Assembly (NCBI GenBank): GCA_044372405.1
Contig: JBILRW010000006.1
Location: 1 to 61,912, forward strand
Direction of reading: 5' to 3'
DNA: 61,912 nucleotides
Source of the DNA: CANGYM01 sp044372405
Lineage (GTDB): Bacteria; Pseudomonadota; Alphaproteobacteria; JAJTHO01; CANGYM01
In this document: positions 1 to 7,142 of the stretch, piece by piece
Layout: each line of letters begins with the position of its first letter
Position numbering within the stretch: the first letter of the stretch is position 1
Program-made: the position numbers and the translations under genes
The notes under the pieces: model-generated
The model's input: only the letters and a program-made list of their open reading frames with translations
Databases searched by the model: none
Told to the model about the DNA's origin: nothing

Positions 1-222
1 TCACGCCCGCTTATAAAAAATAGCGACTCTTTTAAAAGCTGAAAAGAAGATATAAGCGCAGCGAAGCAAGCGCCCCGACAGGATCCAGCATATATGCCAA
101 AACGCGAAGCGTTTTGTTCTTTGTTTTTTTGGGTGAATATCGTCAAAGACTTCGTCTTTGACATTTGCGCTGGATACCGGATCTGCGTTCGCGTTGCTCA
201 CTTATGTCCGGCATGACGGAGT
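1..222. repeat. palindrome-rich repeat-like sequence
   Basis: This stretch holds two perfect hairpin palindromes with three-base GAA/TTC loops: a 7-bp stem at 99-115 and a 9-bp stem at 142-162. Next to them is a segment reading, on the minus strand, like the 'GCCGGAC...GATCCGGTATCCAG' dispersed repeats common in alphaproteobacterial genomes. A 66-codon frame is open on the minus strand across it, but the composition is dictated by the palindromes and the frame has no recognisable domain. I read it as intergenic repeat DNA, not a gene. No second copy was seen in this window, so the repeat call rests on its appearance alone. Confidence 0.45.
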
Positions 223-310
223 CTATTGGCCTTTTTTTGAAAGTGAATTGGTATGACATTCATCACATCACATCACGGCATGGTGGGGAGTAAACTAATG
301 CAATCTTGCT

Positions 311-589
311 ATGAATCAAACTCTAATCCATTACCGCTTAAACGGTATTATTCTTCAGATCTCTAAAGACAGTTTGCTGCATGGGGTTATCTCCGTAACC
401 CCCGAAGAAATTAAGTGTGATCTTGAGCTAAACGATGATAAGGAGGCCCTCGATCCCTGCAAAAAAACTGCAATTATAGGGATCCTGTCGGCAACTGTGC
501 CGTTACTCATTTCCGGTGCTCTTAAAAAACCAATGGAAATAGAGTTCGATCTACGATTGAACTCCGATTCAGTCGATAATCAATCGTAA
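311..589 (+). CDS. small hypothetical protein, 92 aa
   Basis: Not recognised. The protein is short, with one moderately hydrophobic stretch at about residues 54-70 (IIGILSATVPLLISGAL) that could be a membrane segment, flanked by acidic regions rich in Asp and Glu. There is no good ribosome binding site: the GGGGAG upstream is better spaced for an ATG at 298, which opens only a short frame. A GC-rich hairpin follows directly at 596-629, which supports a transcribed unit ending here. It is convergent with sucD. The gene is plausible but could be spurious. Confidence 0.45.
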   Translation: MNQTLIHYRLNGIILQISKDSLLHGVISVTPEEIKCDLELNDDKEALDPCKKTAIIGILSATVPLLISGALKKPMEIEFDLRLNSDSVDNQS

Positions 590-595
590 GTCCGT

Positions 596-629
596 ATCCC
601 CCCGCCAGGCCATCTTTGGTTGGGGGGAT
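596..629 (+). terminator. hairpin after the 92-aa gene
   Basis: An 8-bp stem (ATCCCCCC pairing with GGGGGGAT) encloses a short loop with further partial pairing. It lies 7 nt beyond the stop of the small gene at 311-589. The T tract is poor on both strands, so termination strength is uncertain. It could also serve sucD from the other side. Confidence 0.5.
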
Positions 630-666
630 TATCGTATAAGGAGGAGCTTAAAAGGGGTCCTCCGGA

Positions 667-1539
667 CTACCCCATCACCTTCTTCATCGTTTTCCCCAAT
701 TCCGCAGGGGACGGACACACCGTGATCCCCGCTGCCGTCATGGCCGCCATTTTTTCCTGGGCCGTGCCTTTTCCGCCAGCAATGATCGCGCCAGCATGAC
801 CCATGCGTTTTCCGGCGGGGGCCGTGACACCGGCGATGAAGCCCACCACGGGTTTTTTGGTTTTGGCGGCTTTGATGAAGTCTGCAGCCTCTTCTTCAGC
901 CGATCCGCCGATTTCACCAATCATGATGATACCCTCGGTTTCGGGGTCTTTTAAAAACAAATCCACGCAATCAATGAAGTTGGTGCCGTTGACGGGATCC
1001 CCGCCGATACCGATACAGGTGGATTGACCCAGGCCCTCAGCGGTGGTTTGGGCCACGGCCTCGTAGGTGAGGGTTCCGGAGCGGGATACAATCCCAATTT
1101 TTCCGCGCCGGTGAATGTGGCCAGGCATAATCCCAATTTTGCATTCGCCGGGGGTGATAATGCCCGGGCAGTTGGGTCCAATCAGGCGGCTGTGGGTGCC
1201 GGAAAGGGAGCGTTTCACACGGACCATGTCCAAAACGGGAATGCCCTCGGTGATGCAAACGATCAGCTCAATGCCGGCGTCAATGGCCTCGCAAATCGCA
1301 TCGGCGGCAAACGGGGGGGGGACGTAAATGACGGAGGCATTGCAATCCGTGGCCGCCCGGGCGTCGCGCACGGTGTCAAAAATGGGGAGATTCAGGTGCT
1401 TTCCGCCGCCCTTGCCCGGTGTTACGCCGCCCACCATTTTTGTGCCGTAGGCAATGGCCTGTTCAGAGTGAAACGTCCCCTGGGCGCCGGTAAATCCCTG
1501 GCAAATAACCCGTGTGTCTTTGTTGACCAAAACAGCCAT
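667..1539 (-). CDS. sucD: succinyl-CoA synthetase alpha subunit SucD
   Basis: This is the alpha subunit of succinate-CoA ligase, which interconverts succinyl-CoA and succinate with substrate-level phosphorylation in the TCA cycle. The 290-residue protein starts MAVLVNKDTRVICQGFTGAQ, with the CoA-binding N-terminal region and the phosphohistidine loop GHAGAI near residue 245. The ATG at 1539 is preferred over an upstream TTG at 1548 because AGGA lies about 9 nt before it. It follows sucC by 24 nt, so the two are surely cotranscribed. No sucAB or mdh is adjacent, unlike many relatives. The family assignment is secure. Confidence 0.97.
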   Translation of the reverse strand: MAVLVNKDTRVICQGFTGAQGTFHSEQAIAYGTKMVGGVTPGKGGGKHLNLPIFDTVRDARAATDCNASVIYVPPPFAADAICEAIDAGIELIVCITEGIPVLDMVRVKRSLSGTHSRLIGPNCPGIITPGECKIGIMPGHIHRRGKIGIVSRSGTLTYEAVAQTTAEGLGQSTCIGIGGDPVNGTNFIDCVDLFLKDPETEGIIMIGEIGGSAEEEAADFIKAAKTKKPVVGFIAGVTAPAGKRMGHAGAIIAGGKGTAQEKMAAMTAAGITVCPSPAELGKTMKKVMG

Positions 1540-1563
1540 GATCTTCAATCCTATTTATGATGA

Positions 1564-2727
1564 TTATTTCTTAAGGGTTGCTACAACTTTGGCCGCCGCA
1601 TCCGCCAAATTATCTGCGGAAATAATGGGCAGACCTGATTCCGCCATGATTTTTTTGCCCAAATCCACGTTGGTGCCCTCTAGCCGGACCACCAAAGGCA
1701 CATGCAGGTTAATTTCCCGGGCGGCGGCAATGACCCCCTCCGCAATAATATCACAGCGCATAATCCCGCCGAAGATATTGACCAAAATCGCCTTCACGTT
1801 GGGGTCACGTAAAATAATTTTAAACGCCGCCGTGACGCGCTCTTTCGTCGCCCCACCGCCAACGTCCAGGAAGTTCGCCGGGGAAGACCCATACAATTTA
1901 ATAATATCCATGGTGGCCATGGCAAGACCCGCCCCGTTCACCATACAGCCAATGTCGCCATCCAGTTTCACATAGTTCAAACTGTGGGCTGTGGCTTCGA
2001 TTTCCGCTGGATCCTCTTCGGTCTCATCCCGCAGGGCAAAAATATCGGGGTGACGGAACAGGGCATTGTCATCAAAATTCATCTTGGCATCCAGGGCCAC
2101 CAGCGTGTCATCCTTCGTCACCACCAGAGGGTTGATTTCCAGCATCGATGCATCGGTGTCGATAAAGGCGCGGTACATGGCCTCAAGGAATTTCACGCAT
2201 TCCTTGGCCGCATTGCCCGTTAATCCCAGGCCAAAGGCCACACGGCGCCCATGAAACGGCAGCAGTCCCGTCACAGGATCAATGCTTAGCGTCATGATTT
2301 TTTCGGGGTTTTTTTCAGCCACATGTTCAATATCCATCCCGCCCTCGGTGGAGGCAATGATGGTCACGCGGTATGTGGAGCGATCAATCAACATCCCCAA
2401 ATAAAGTTCGCGGGCAATGGCAGAGCCGTCCTCAATATACACCCGTTCAACTTTTTTTCCTTCGGGTCCGGTTTGGTGCGTGACCAGCTGCATACCCATG
2501 ATTTTTTTGTACCAATCCAGGGCTTCTTCCGGCGATTTCGCCAGTTTCACACCGCCGCCCAGGCCACGGCCGCCGGCATGAATCTGGGCTTTGACCACCC
2601 AAACGGGGCCTTTTAATTTGGCAATGGCGTCTTTGGCATCAGCATCAGAGAATGCCGGATACCCAACAGGGGTAGCAACGTTATAACGGGACAAAAGGGC
2701 TTTCGCCTGATACTCATGGATATTCAT
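1564..2727 (-). CDS. sucC: succinyl-CoA synthetase beta subunit SucC
   Basis: This ADP/GDP-binding beta subunit (387 aa, the usual size) has an N-terminal ATP-grasp domain starting MNIHEYQAKALLSRY. A glycine-rich nucleotide loop GGRGLGGGVKLA lies near residue 52, and the C-terminal ligase domain contains NIFGGIMRCD. An AGGT motif about 6 nt upstream supports the start. It is the first gene of a sucCD pair, and both subunits form the cytoplasmic enzyme. No cofactor preference can be read with confidence. Confidence 0.97.
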   Translation of the reverse strand: MNIHEYQAKALLSRYNVATPVGYPAFSDADAKDAIAKLKGPVWVVKAQIHAGGRGLGGGVKLAKSPEEALDWYKKIMGMQLVTHQTGPEGKKVERVYIEDGSAIARELYLGMLIDRSTYRVTIIASTEGGMDIEHVAEKNPEKIMTLSIDPVTGLLPFHGRRVAFGLGLTGNAAKECVKFLEAMYRAFIDTDASMLEINPLVVTKDDTLVALDAKMNFDDNALFRHPDIFALRDETEEDPAEIEATAHSLNYVKLDGDIGCMVNGAGLAMATMDIIKLYGSSPANFLDVGGGATKERVTAAFKIILRDPNVKAILVNIFGGIMRCDIIAEGVIAAAREINLHVPLVVRLEGTNVDLGKKIMAESGLPIISADNLADAAAKVVATLKK

Positions 2728-2799
2728 GGAATGACCTGAAAACTTTTCGTAAGGTTTTGGGTGTAGTATCGTATCTTGACCTCATTGGCAACCAAAAAT

Positions 2800-3216
2800 A
2801 TGATTCGCGCTCTTTTTCTCACCGTTTGGCTTTTTTTAACGGCATGCGCCAGTGTGCCTGTCAGTCCCCACCCGTATAAATTGGCCTATGCTTTTAACAC
2901 GCTGGATTTAGACCAGGACAAGAAAATCTCATATGACGAATGGTATCACGGGATTTATCTGGAACGCATGTGGTTTTATGCCAAATGCGACTATGGCCTT
3001 GACCGCAAAATTTATCTCAGCGATGCCCGAGCCTGCGGCATGAGCGATGCTGCGTTTATCTACTACGACCGCAACAAAAATGGGTTTATTGAGGTGGATG
3101 AATTCAGGGACCTGCAACCCCGGGCCTTCTTTGATTTTGCAGACCGCAACGATGATGGTTTTTTAAGCGAATCAGAATATGACAGGGTGGCCATTACGAT
3201 TAGTCCGACGCCGTAA
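2800..3216 (+). CDS. EF-hand lipoprotein
   Basis: A predicted exported lipoprotein (138 aa) with three calcium-binding EF-hand loops. The N-terminus MIRALFLTVWLFLTACAS is a lipoprotein signal, with lipobox LTAC placing the lipidated Cys at about residue 16. Three loops follow: DLDQDKKISYDE, DRNKNGFIEVDE and DRNDDGFLSESE, each with acidic residues at positions 1, 3, 5 and 12. The ATG at 2800 puts the signal peptide at the very start, so it is preferred over a TTG at 2776. It stands alone, divergent from sucC. A calcium-binding envelope role is inferred; the partner is unknown. Confidence 0.8.
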   Translation: MIRALFLTVWLFLTACASVPVSPHPYKLAYAFNTLDLDQDKKISYDEWYHGIYLERMWFYAKCDYGLDRKIYLSDARACGMSDAAFIYYDRNKNGFIEVDEFRDLQPRAFFDFADRNDDGFLSESEYDRVAITISPTP

Positions 3217-3257
3217 CACCCCTTGCACCCCAGCCCAGCCTTGTTTATAACAGCGGG

Positions 3258-3815
3258 ATGCTGAACAAAAACGATTATTTCACGAATCATATGCATTTTT
3301 GGGTGTTTGCCTATGGCTCCCTCATGTGGGATTTTCCGTTTCCGTTTGTTCGGAAAGAAGCCGCCCGCCTGACCGGCTATCACCGCAGTTTTTGTATGGC
3401 GTCCATTATTTATCGGGGCACGAAGGAAAATCCGGGCCTGGTGTTATCCCTGGACCAAGGGGGCTTTTGTGATGGCACGGCGTATAAAATTCCCGAAGAG
3501 CATGCCTATCCCGTGTTTGAAGCCCTTTGGAACCGCGAAATGATCACCCATGCGTATCTGCCCCAAACGTTGCCTGTGGTGCTCAATGGTGGTCCGGAAA
3601 CCGTCCAGGCCCTTTGTTTTACCGTCAATCCCGCCCACGAACAATATGTGGGAACCCTGCCCCTGGACGAGCAAGCCCGCATTATCCAAACCGCCCGGGG
3701 ACAATCAGGGCCCAATTTGGATTATGCCCTAACCACGCTACGTCATTTGCGGGAATTGTATATTCAGGATGCGGAAATGGTGGCGCTTTCTCAGAATCTC
3801 CACATCCCCCATTAA
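3258..3815 (+). CDS. ChaC-like gamma-glutamylcyclotransferase
   Basis: The 185-aa protein fits the ChaC family, which cleaves gamma-glutamyl dipeptides or glutathione to release 5-oxoproline in the cytoplasm. The family YGSL substrate-binding motif is at residues 19-22 (FAYGSLMW), and a glutamate in WNREM at about residue 94 matches the catalytic position. GLVLSLDQGG and DGTAYKI are also typical. A second ATG at residue 12 is a possible start. It lies 42 nt after the EF-hand gene, but the upstream sequence has only a weak Shine-Dalgarno. Glutathione degradation is the likeliest role, from family knowledge. Confidence 0.88.
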   Translation: MLNKNDYFTNHMHFWVFAYGSLMWDFPFPFVRKEAARLTGYHRSFCMASIIYRGTKENPGLVLSLDQGGFCDGTAYKIPEEHAYPVFEALWNREMITHAYLPQTLPVVLNGGPETVQALCFTVNPAHEQYVGTLPLDEQARIIQTARGQSGPNLDYALTTLRHLRELYIQDAEMVALSQNLHIPH

Positions 3816-3920
3816 GGCGCAAACAGTTCCTGTAAAGTCGAAAGCGTTAAAAGTCCTGTCTCTTTAAAAATCAGAATCGTTAAGAAACACTCTCCATCCA
3901 TACAATCATCACAAAAAAAA

Positions 3921-3950
3921 GGGGGAGGGCATCGCAACGCCCCCCTCTCC
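3921..3950 (-). terminator. terminator after the helicase gene
   Basis: A GC-rich imperfect hairpin (GGGGGGC pairing with GCCCTCC, continuing outward after one mismatch) lies just beyond the helicase stop. On the minus strand it is followed by eight T residues at 3913-3920, the classical intrinsic arrangement. A-runs on its other side could let it act weakly for the plus-strand cyclotransferase gene too. Confidence 0.65.
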
Positions 3951-3961
3951 TAAAAAAAAGC

Positions 3962-5221
3962 CTACCGCCCCGAAGACCGGCGACGTCCGCCGCCAAAACT
4001 GCGGGAACCCCCGCCGCCTGCGCCGCCACCGTATCCACCCCCGCCGCCACTGCTGCGGCGTTGGCCATAACCCCCGCCACCACCGCCGGAACGGGACCGC
4101 GCGCTGCGGGGAAAGGGATCAGGATCGCTGTTATTGGCATTGGGGTCCATCAATTTTTGGATGGCCCGCCATTTTCCATTATCGCCTGGGGCCACCATAC
4201 ACAGGGCCGATCCCGTTGTTCCCGCCCGTCCGGTCCGACCGATGCGGTGGATGTAATCCTCAGCACACTGGGGCAGGTCATAGTTAATGACGTGGGCAAT
4301 GTGGGGAATGTCCAGCCCCCGCGCCGCCACATCGGTGGCCACCATGACGGTGTAATCCTGGCGACGAAACGATTGAATCACCCGATCCCGATGGTTTTGG
4401 CGTAAATCCCCGTGCAGGGCACCGGCGCGGTGATTAGCCGCTTTCAGTTTCCCTGCCAGATGTTCCGCGCCGCGTTTTGTGTTCACAAACACGATGACGG
4501 AGCCATCCCGCCGTTCCAGCTCGCCCAACAAATGATCATATTTTTCATGTTCCTGCATAAACGCACTGTCTTGATCGACGGTGAGGGCTGGCTTCATGCT
4601 GGAGCCCATGGCAATACGCTCGGGCTTCACCAAATACGCTTGGGCCACTTTTTCGATGGTTTTAGACAAGGTTGCGGAAAATAACATTGTCTGTCTGGGG
4701 CTTTGCATCACGCCGACAATGGCCTGTAAATCCTTGCCAAAGCCCATGTCCAGCATCCGGTCCGTTTCATCCAGGACCAGAAAGGATGCCTGATCCAAAG
4801 ACAACGTCCCGCGCCGTAAATGGTCATGGGTCCGGCCAGGGGTGCCGACAATGAAACGCGGACGCCCGCGCAATTGGGCCATTTGCTTACCCATGGATTC
4901 ACCGCCAATCAGCAACGCACTGCGCAGAGAAGGCACTCCCTTCAGCAGGGGTACAACAGACGCCAAAACCTGGGCGGCCAGCTCCCGTGTGGGGGCCAGC
5001 ACCAGGGCGCAGGCCGTGGGGTTGTTAATTAAGTAAGTGACCATTGGCAAGGCAAAGGCCAGAGTTTTTCCTGTCCCCGTCTGGGCAGTGCCCAAAATAT
5101 CGCGGCCACCCAGGGCCAGGGGAATCACGGCCTCTTGAATCGGGGTGGGGGTTGTCAGGTTCAGGGTTTGCAGCGCCTTGTGCAGCGGTGCGGGTAAATC
5201 AAAATCAGAAAACTGGGTCAT
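3962..5221 (-). CDS. DEAD-box-type RNA helicase with DETD motif II
   Basis: An ATP-dependent RNA helicase of the RhlE type (419 aa). The motifs run in order: Q motif PTPIQ near 25, Walker A AQTGTGKT at 46-53, PTREL at 77-81, GTPGR at 126-130, motif II DETD at 151-154, SAT at 182-184, ARGLDI, and HRIGRTGRAG. The tail from about 368 is Gly/Ser/Arg-rich with RGG-like character, typical of RNA-chaperone helicases. Motif II reads DETD instead of DEAD. Asp and Glu, the Mg and catalytic residues, are kept, so activity is expected. Such helicases act in ribosome assembly or RNA decay. Confidence 0.95.
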   Translation of the reverse strand: MTQFSDFDLPAPLHKALQTLNLTTPTPIQEAVIPLALGGRDILGTAQTGTGKTLAFALPMVTYLINNPTACALVLAPTRELAAQVLASVVPLLKGVPSLRSALLIGGESMGKQMAQLRGRPRFIVGTPGRTHDHLRRGTLSLDQASFLVLDETDRMLDMGFGKDLQAIVGVMQSPRQTMLFSATLSKTIEKVAQAYLVKPERIAMGSSMKPALTVDQDSAFMQEHEKYDHLLGELERRDGSVIVFVNTKRGAEHLAGKLKAANHRAGALHGDLRQNHRDRVIQSFRRQDYTVMVATDVAARGLDIPHIAHVINYDLPQCAEDYIHRIGRTGRAGTTGSALCMVAPGDNGKWRAIQKLMDPNANNSDPDPFPRSARSRSGGGGGGYGQRRSSGGGGGYGGGAGGGGSRSFGGGRRRSSGR

Positions 5222-5550
5222 AATAGATAATGTCTTTCATAAGGTGGAGAGGGTGAAAAAAACCGCTCTTTCTTCATTGTCCATGTCACGTTGCGCCGGA
5301 TCACATTGGGCCAGATCATGACGATCTTGCGGTCCAAGGGGCCCTTGGTCTGAGGTATTGAAAATACCACGTCCAAAGACAGCACAACTATGGCTAAAGC
5401 ACACCACCACGGAAAAAACAGGTTTTTTAAAAAAAACCTTATGGGCCGCTACAGCGCGTCAAACCTTCTCTTAAGTTCGGCGCCGTGGGCAGAGGAGGCC
5501 TAAAAGAGAGAGACCCAAAAATAAGCCTGAGCGCAAAAATAAAAAGATAC
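5222..5550. other. gene-free stretch with several inverted repeats
   Basis: No coding frame is convincing here. On the minus strand there are short perfect inverted repeats: CCAAGGGGCCCTTGG near 5334-5348, GGTATTGAAAATACC near 5355-5369, and an AGGTTTTTTTTAAAAAACCT-like hairpin near 5421-5439. Such an arrangement suits a structured untranslated RNA or helicase leader. I could not match it to 6S RNA, the SRP RNA (its conserved GGAAGCAG core is absent), RNase P or tmRNA. A structured leader controlling the helicase is only an inference. Confidence 0.3.
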
Positions 5551-5556
5551 ATAGGT

Positions 5557-5584
5557 GGGGGCAGGCTTAAAAAAACCTACCCCC
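5557..5584 (-). terminator. terminator after the cold-shock gene
   Basis: A 9-bp stem (GGGGGTAGG pairing with CCTGCCCCC through one G-T wobble) with a T-rich loop lies about 40 nt beyond the cold-shock protein stop. A T-rich stretch follows on the minus strand. Confidence 0.5.
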
Positions 5585-5621
5585 TGTAGAATAAAGAATA
5601 CAAGCGGTAGAGAAAGTAAGA

Positions 5622-5831
5622 CTATTCGTTCAACAGTTTAAGGTTGACGGCGGACGTTTTACCTTTGTTCGTTGCGAGTTCGTATTCCAGGCGCTGTCCA
5701 TCGGGCAGGCTGTTGAGGCCGGCACGCTCAAGAGCGGTCATATGAACGAAAACATCTTTGTCTTCGCCATCGGGACGGACAAATCCGTAACCTTTGGTGG
5801 GATTAAACCATTTTACAGTACCTTTAGCCAT
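5622..5831 (-). CDS. cold-shock domain protein (CspA family)
   Basis: A 69-aa single cold-shock domain protein that binds single-stranded RNA or DNA. It starts MAKGTVKWFNPTKGYGFVRP and carries RNP1 KGYGFV and RNP2 VFVHMT, the surface aromatic motifs that contact nucleic acid. The ATG at 5831 is chosen because AAAGGA lies about 7 nt upstream and all family members begin here; a farther start would add five residues. The gene is divergent from panC across a 190-bp region, which probably holds both promoters and the cold-shock leader. Cold inducibility cannot be judged from sequence. Confidence 0.95.
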   Translation of the reverse strand: MAKGTVKWFNPTKGYGFVRPDGEDKDVFVHMTALERAGLNSLPDGQRLEYELATNKGKTSAVNLKLLNE

Positions 5832-6022
5832 AACAGATCCTTTCATTGCTAGGCAAGTTGTGGGGAAAAATCCCCGAGAGAGTGAAACCTAAACCAGTCA
5901 ACGCGCCAGCAATGTAACGTGCTGTTTATACGACACCACAGCGGAGTGTTAGAGGGTAGAAGGTAACTAGGGGCTATGCTACCATAATAAAACACAAAGT
6001 CAATCCCAAAGGCGTAATAAAA

Positions 6023-6859
6023 ATGCAAGTGCTCCTCAAAAACAGCGATGTTTGCCATTTTTTAGAAAAAGTCCCCCCTAAAACATTGGCCCTGGTGCCC
6101 ACCATGGGGGCGTTGCACGCGGGGCATTTGGCGTTGGTCCGGCATGCGCAAACCCTGGCGGATGCCGTCGTTGTAACGATTTTTGTCAATCCGCTGCAAT
6201 TTGGCCCGGGGGAAGATTTTGACCGTTACCCCCGCACCCTGCCAAAGGATCTCGAGGTTTTGGCCCCCCTTAATATCGATGCGGTTTATGCGCCAGATGT
6301 TTTCGCTATGTACCCTTTGGGCCCTTCGCTTACCCGAATCACGAATACACAAATGGGATCGGTGCTCTGCGGGGCCCATCGTCCGGAGCATTTTGACGGT
6401 GTGCTCACGGTGGTGATGAAGCTGTATCAGCGTTTTCGTCCAGAAACCATGGTGTTTGGGGAAAAAGATTATCAGCAGTTTTTGCTGATTCAAACCATGA
6501 TGCGGGATTTGGATGTGCCGGTAACTATTGTGGGGGTGCCGACGCAGCGGGAGGCCGACGGCCTGGCCCTATCATCGCGCAATGGCTATTTAACTGAGGA
6601 TCAACGCACCATCGCACCCCACCTGTATCAAACATTGCTAACCGTAAACAATCAGTTGCGGGACGGTGTGAAGTCCCAGGAAACCATCCTCCAACGAGCC
6701 AAGGCGCACTTGCACAAAGCGGGCTTTGAGGGGGTGGATTATCTGGAGGCCCGCACGCTGCATGATCTGTCTCCCTGGGAAAGCCCTAAAACCCCAGCTC
6801 GATTGTTCGCGGCGGCCCGTTTGGGGGGTGTGCGGTTGATTGATAATGTGGGGGTTTAG
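6023..6859 (+). CDS. panC: pantothenate synthetase PanC
   Basis: The enzyme condenses pantoate and beta-alanine, using ATP, to form pantothenate. The 278-residue protein has the nucleotidyltransferase signature PTMGALHAGH at about residues 26-35 (HxGH-type), FVNPLQFGPGEDFDRYPRT for pantoate binding, and LSSRN near 189 as the second ATP motif. AAAGG upstream supports the ATG. Its pathway partner panB lies about 14 kb away instead of next door. Together with coaD at 44.6 kb it indicates pantothenate and CoA synthesis in this organism. Confidence 0.96.
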   Translation: MQVLLKNSDVCHFLEKVPPKTLALVPTMGALHAGHLALVRHAQTLADAVVVTIFVNPLQFGPGEDFDRYPRTLPKDLEVLAPLNIDAVYAPDVFAMYPLGPSLTRITNTQMGSVLCGAHRPEHFDGVLTVVMKLYQRFRPETMVFGEKDYQQFLLIQTMMRDLDVPVTIVGVPTQREADGLALSSRNGYLTEDQRTIAPHLYQTLLTVNNQLRDGVKSQETILQRAKAHLHKAGFEGVDYLEARTLHDLSPWESPKTPARLFAAARLGGVRLIDNVGV

Positions 6860-6952
6860 CATGATGCGGGCGAAAAAGGTTGCTCACCGATGACCCCCTT
6901 TTGCAAATGCTGCAGAACTAATTTTTTCAAAATGTGACACAGGCCGCATCAC

Positions 6953-7076
6953 CAGGACTTACGCAGAACCTTGCGTCTGGCGAGCGAAGCGAAGGAATCC
7001 AGAAAAGCCGCCACCGGAAAGACTGGATTGCCACGCCTCCTACAGAGGCTCGCAATGACGTTGTGCGTAAGCCCTG
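6953..7076 (-). mobile_element. MITE-like repeat, copy A
   Basis: A 124-bp element with inverted ends CAGGACTTACGCA and TGCGTAAGCCCTG (12 of 13 paired). The direct flanks ATCAC at 6948-6952 and 7077-7081 look like a 5-bp target duplication. The interior is a near-identical reverse complement of the copies at 28918-29038 and 48800-48923. It has no coding capacity of its own, which suits a non-autonomous miniature transposon. It sits between the convergent panC and dxs ends. Confidence 0.75.
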
Positions 7077-7142
7077 ATCACATCACGGTATAGGGATTCA
7101 CTATAGGATTTTTTTTATCGAAAAATCAATTAAAAAAATATT

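Noticed and set aside
1..201. 66-codon minus-strand frame
   Set aside because: It is made of palindromic repeat sequence, has no domain or ribosome binding site and runs to the window edge; treated as repeat DNA.
1024..1560. 178-codon plus-strand frame over sucD
   Set aside because: It is antisense to the intact sucD gene, with a composition typical of shadow frames.
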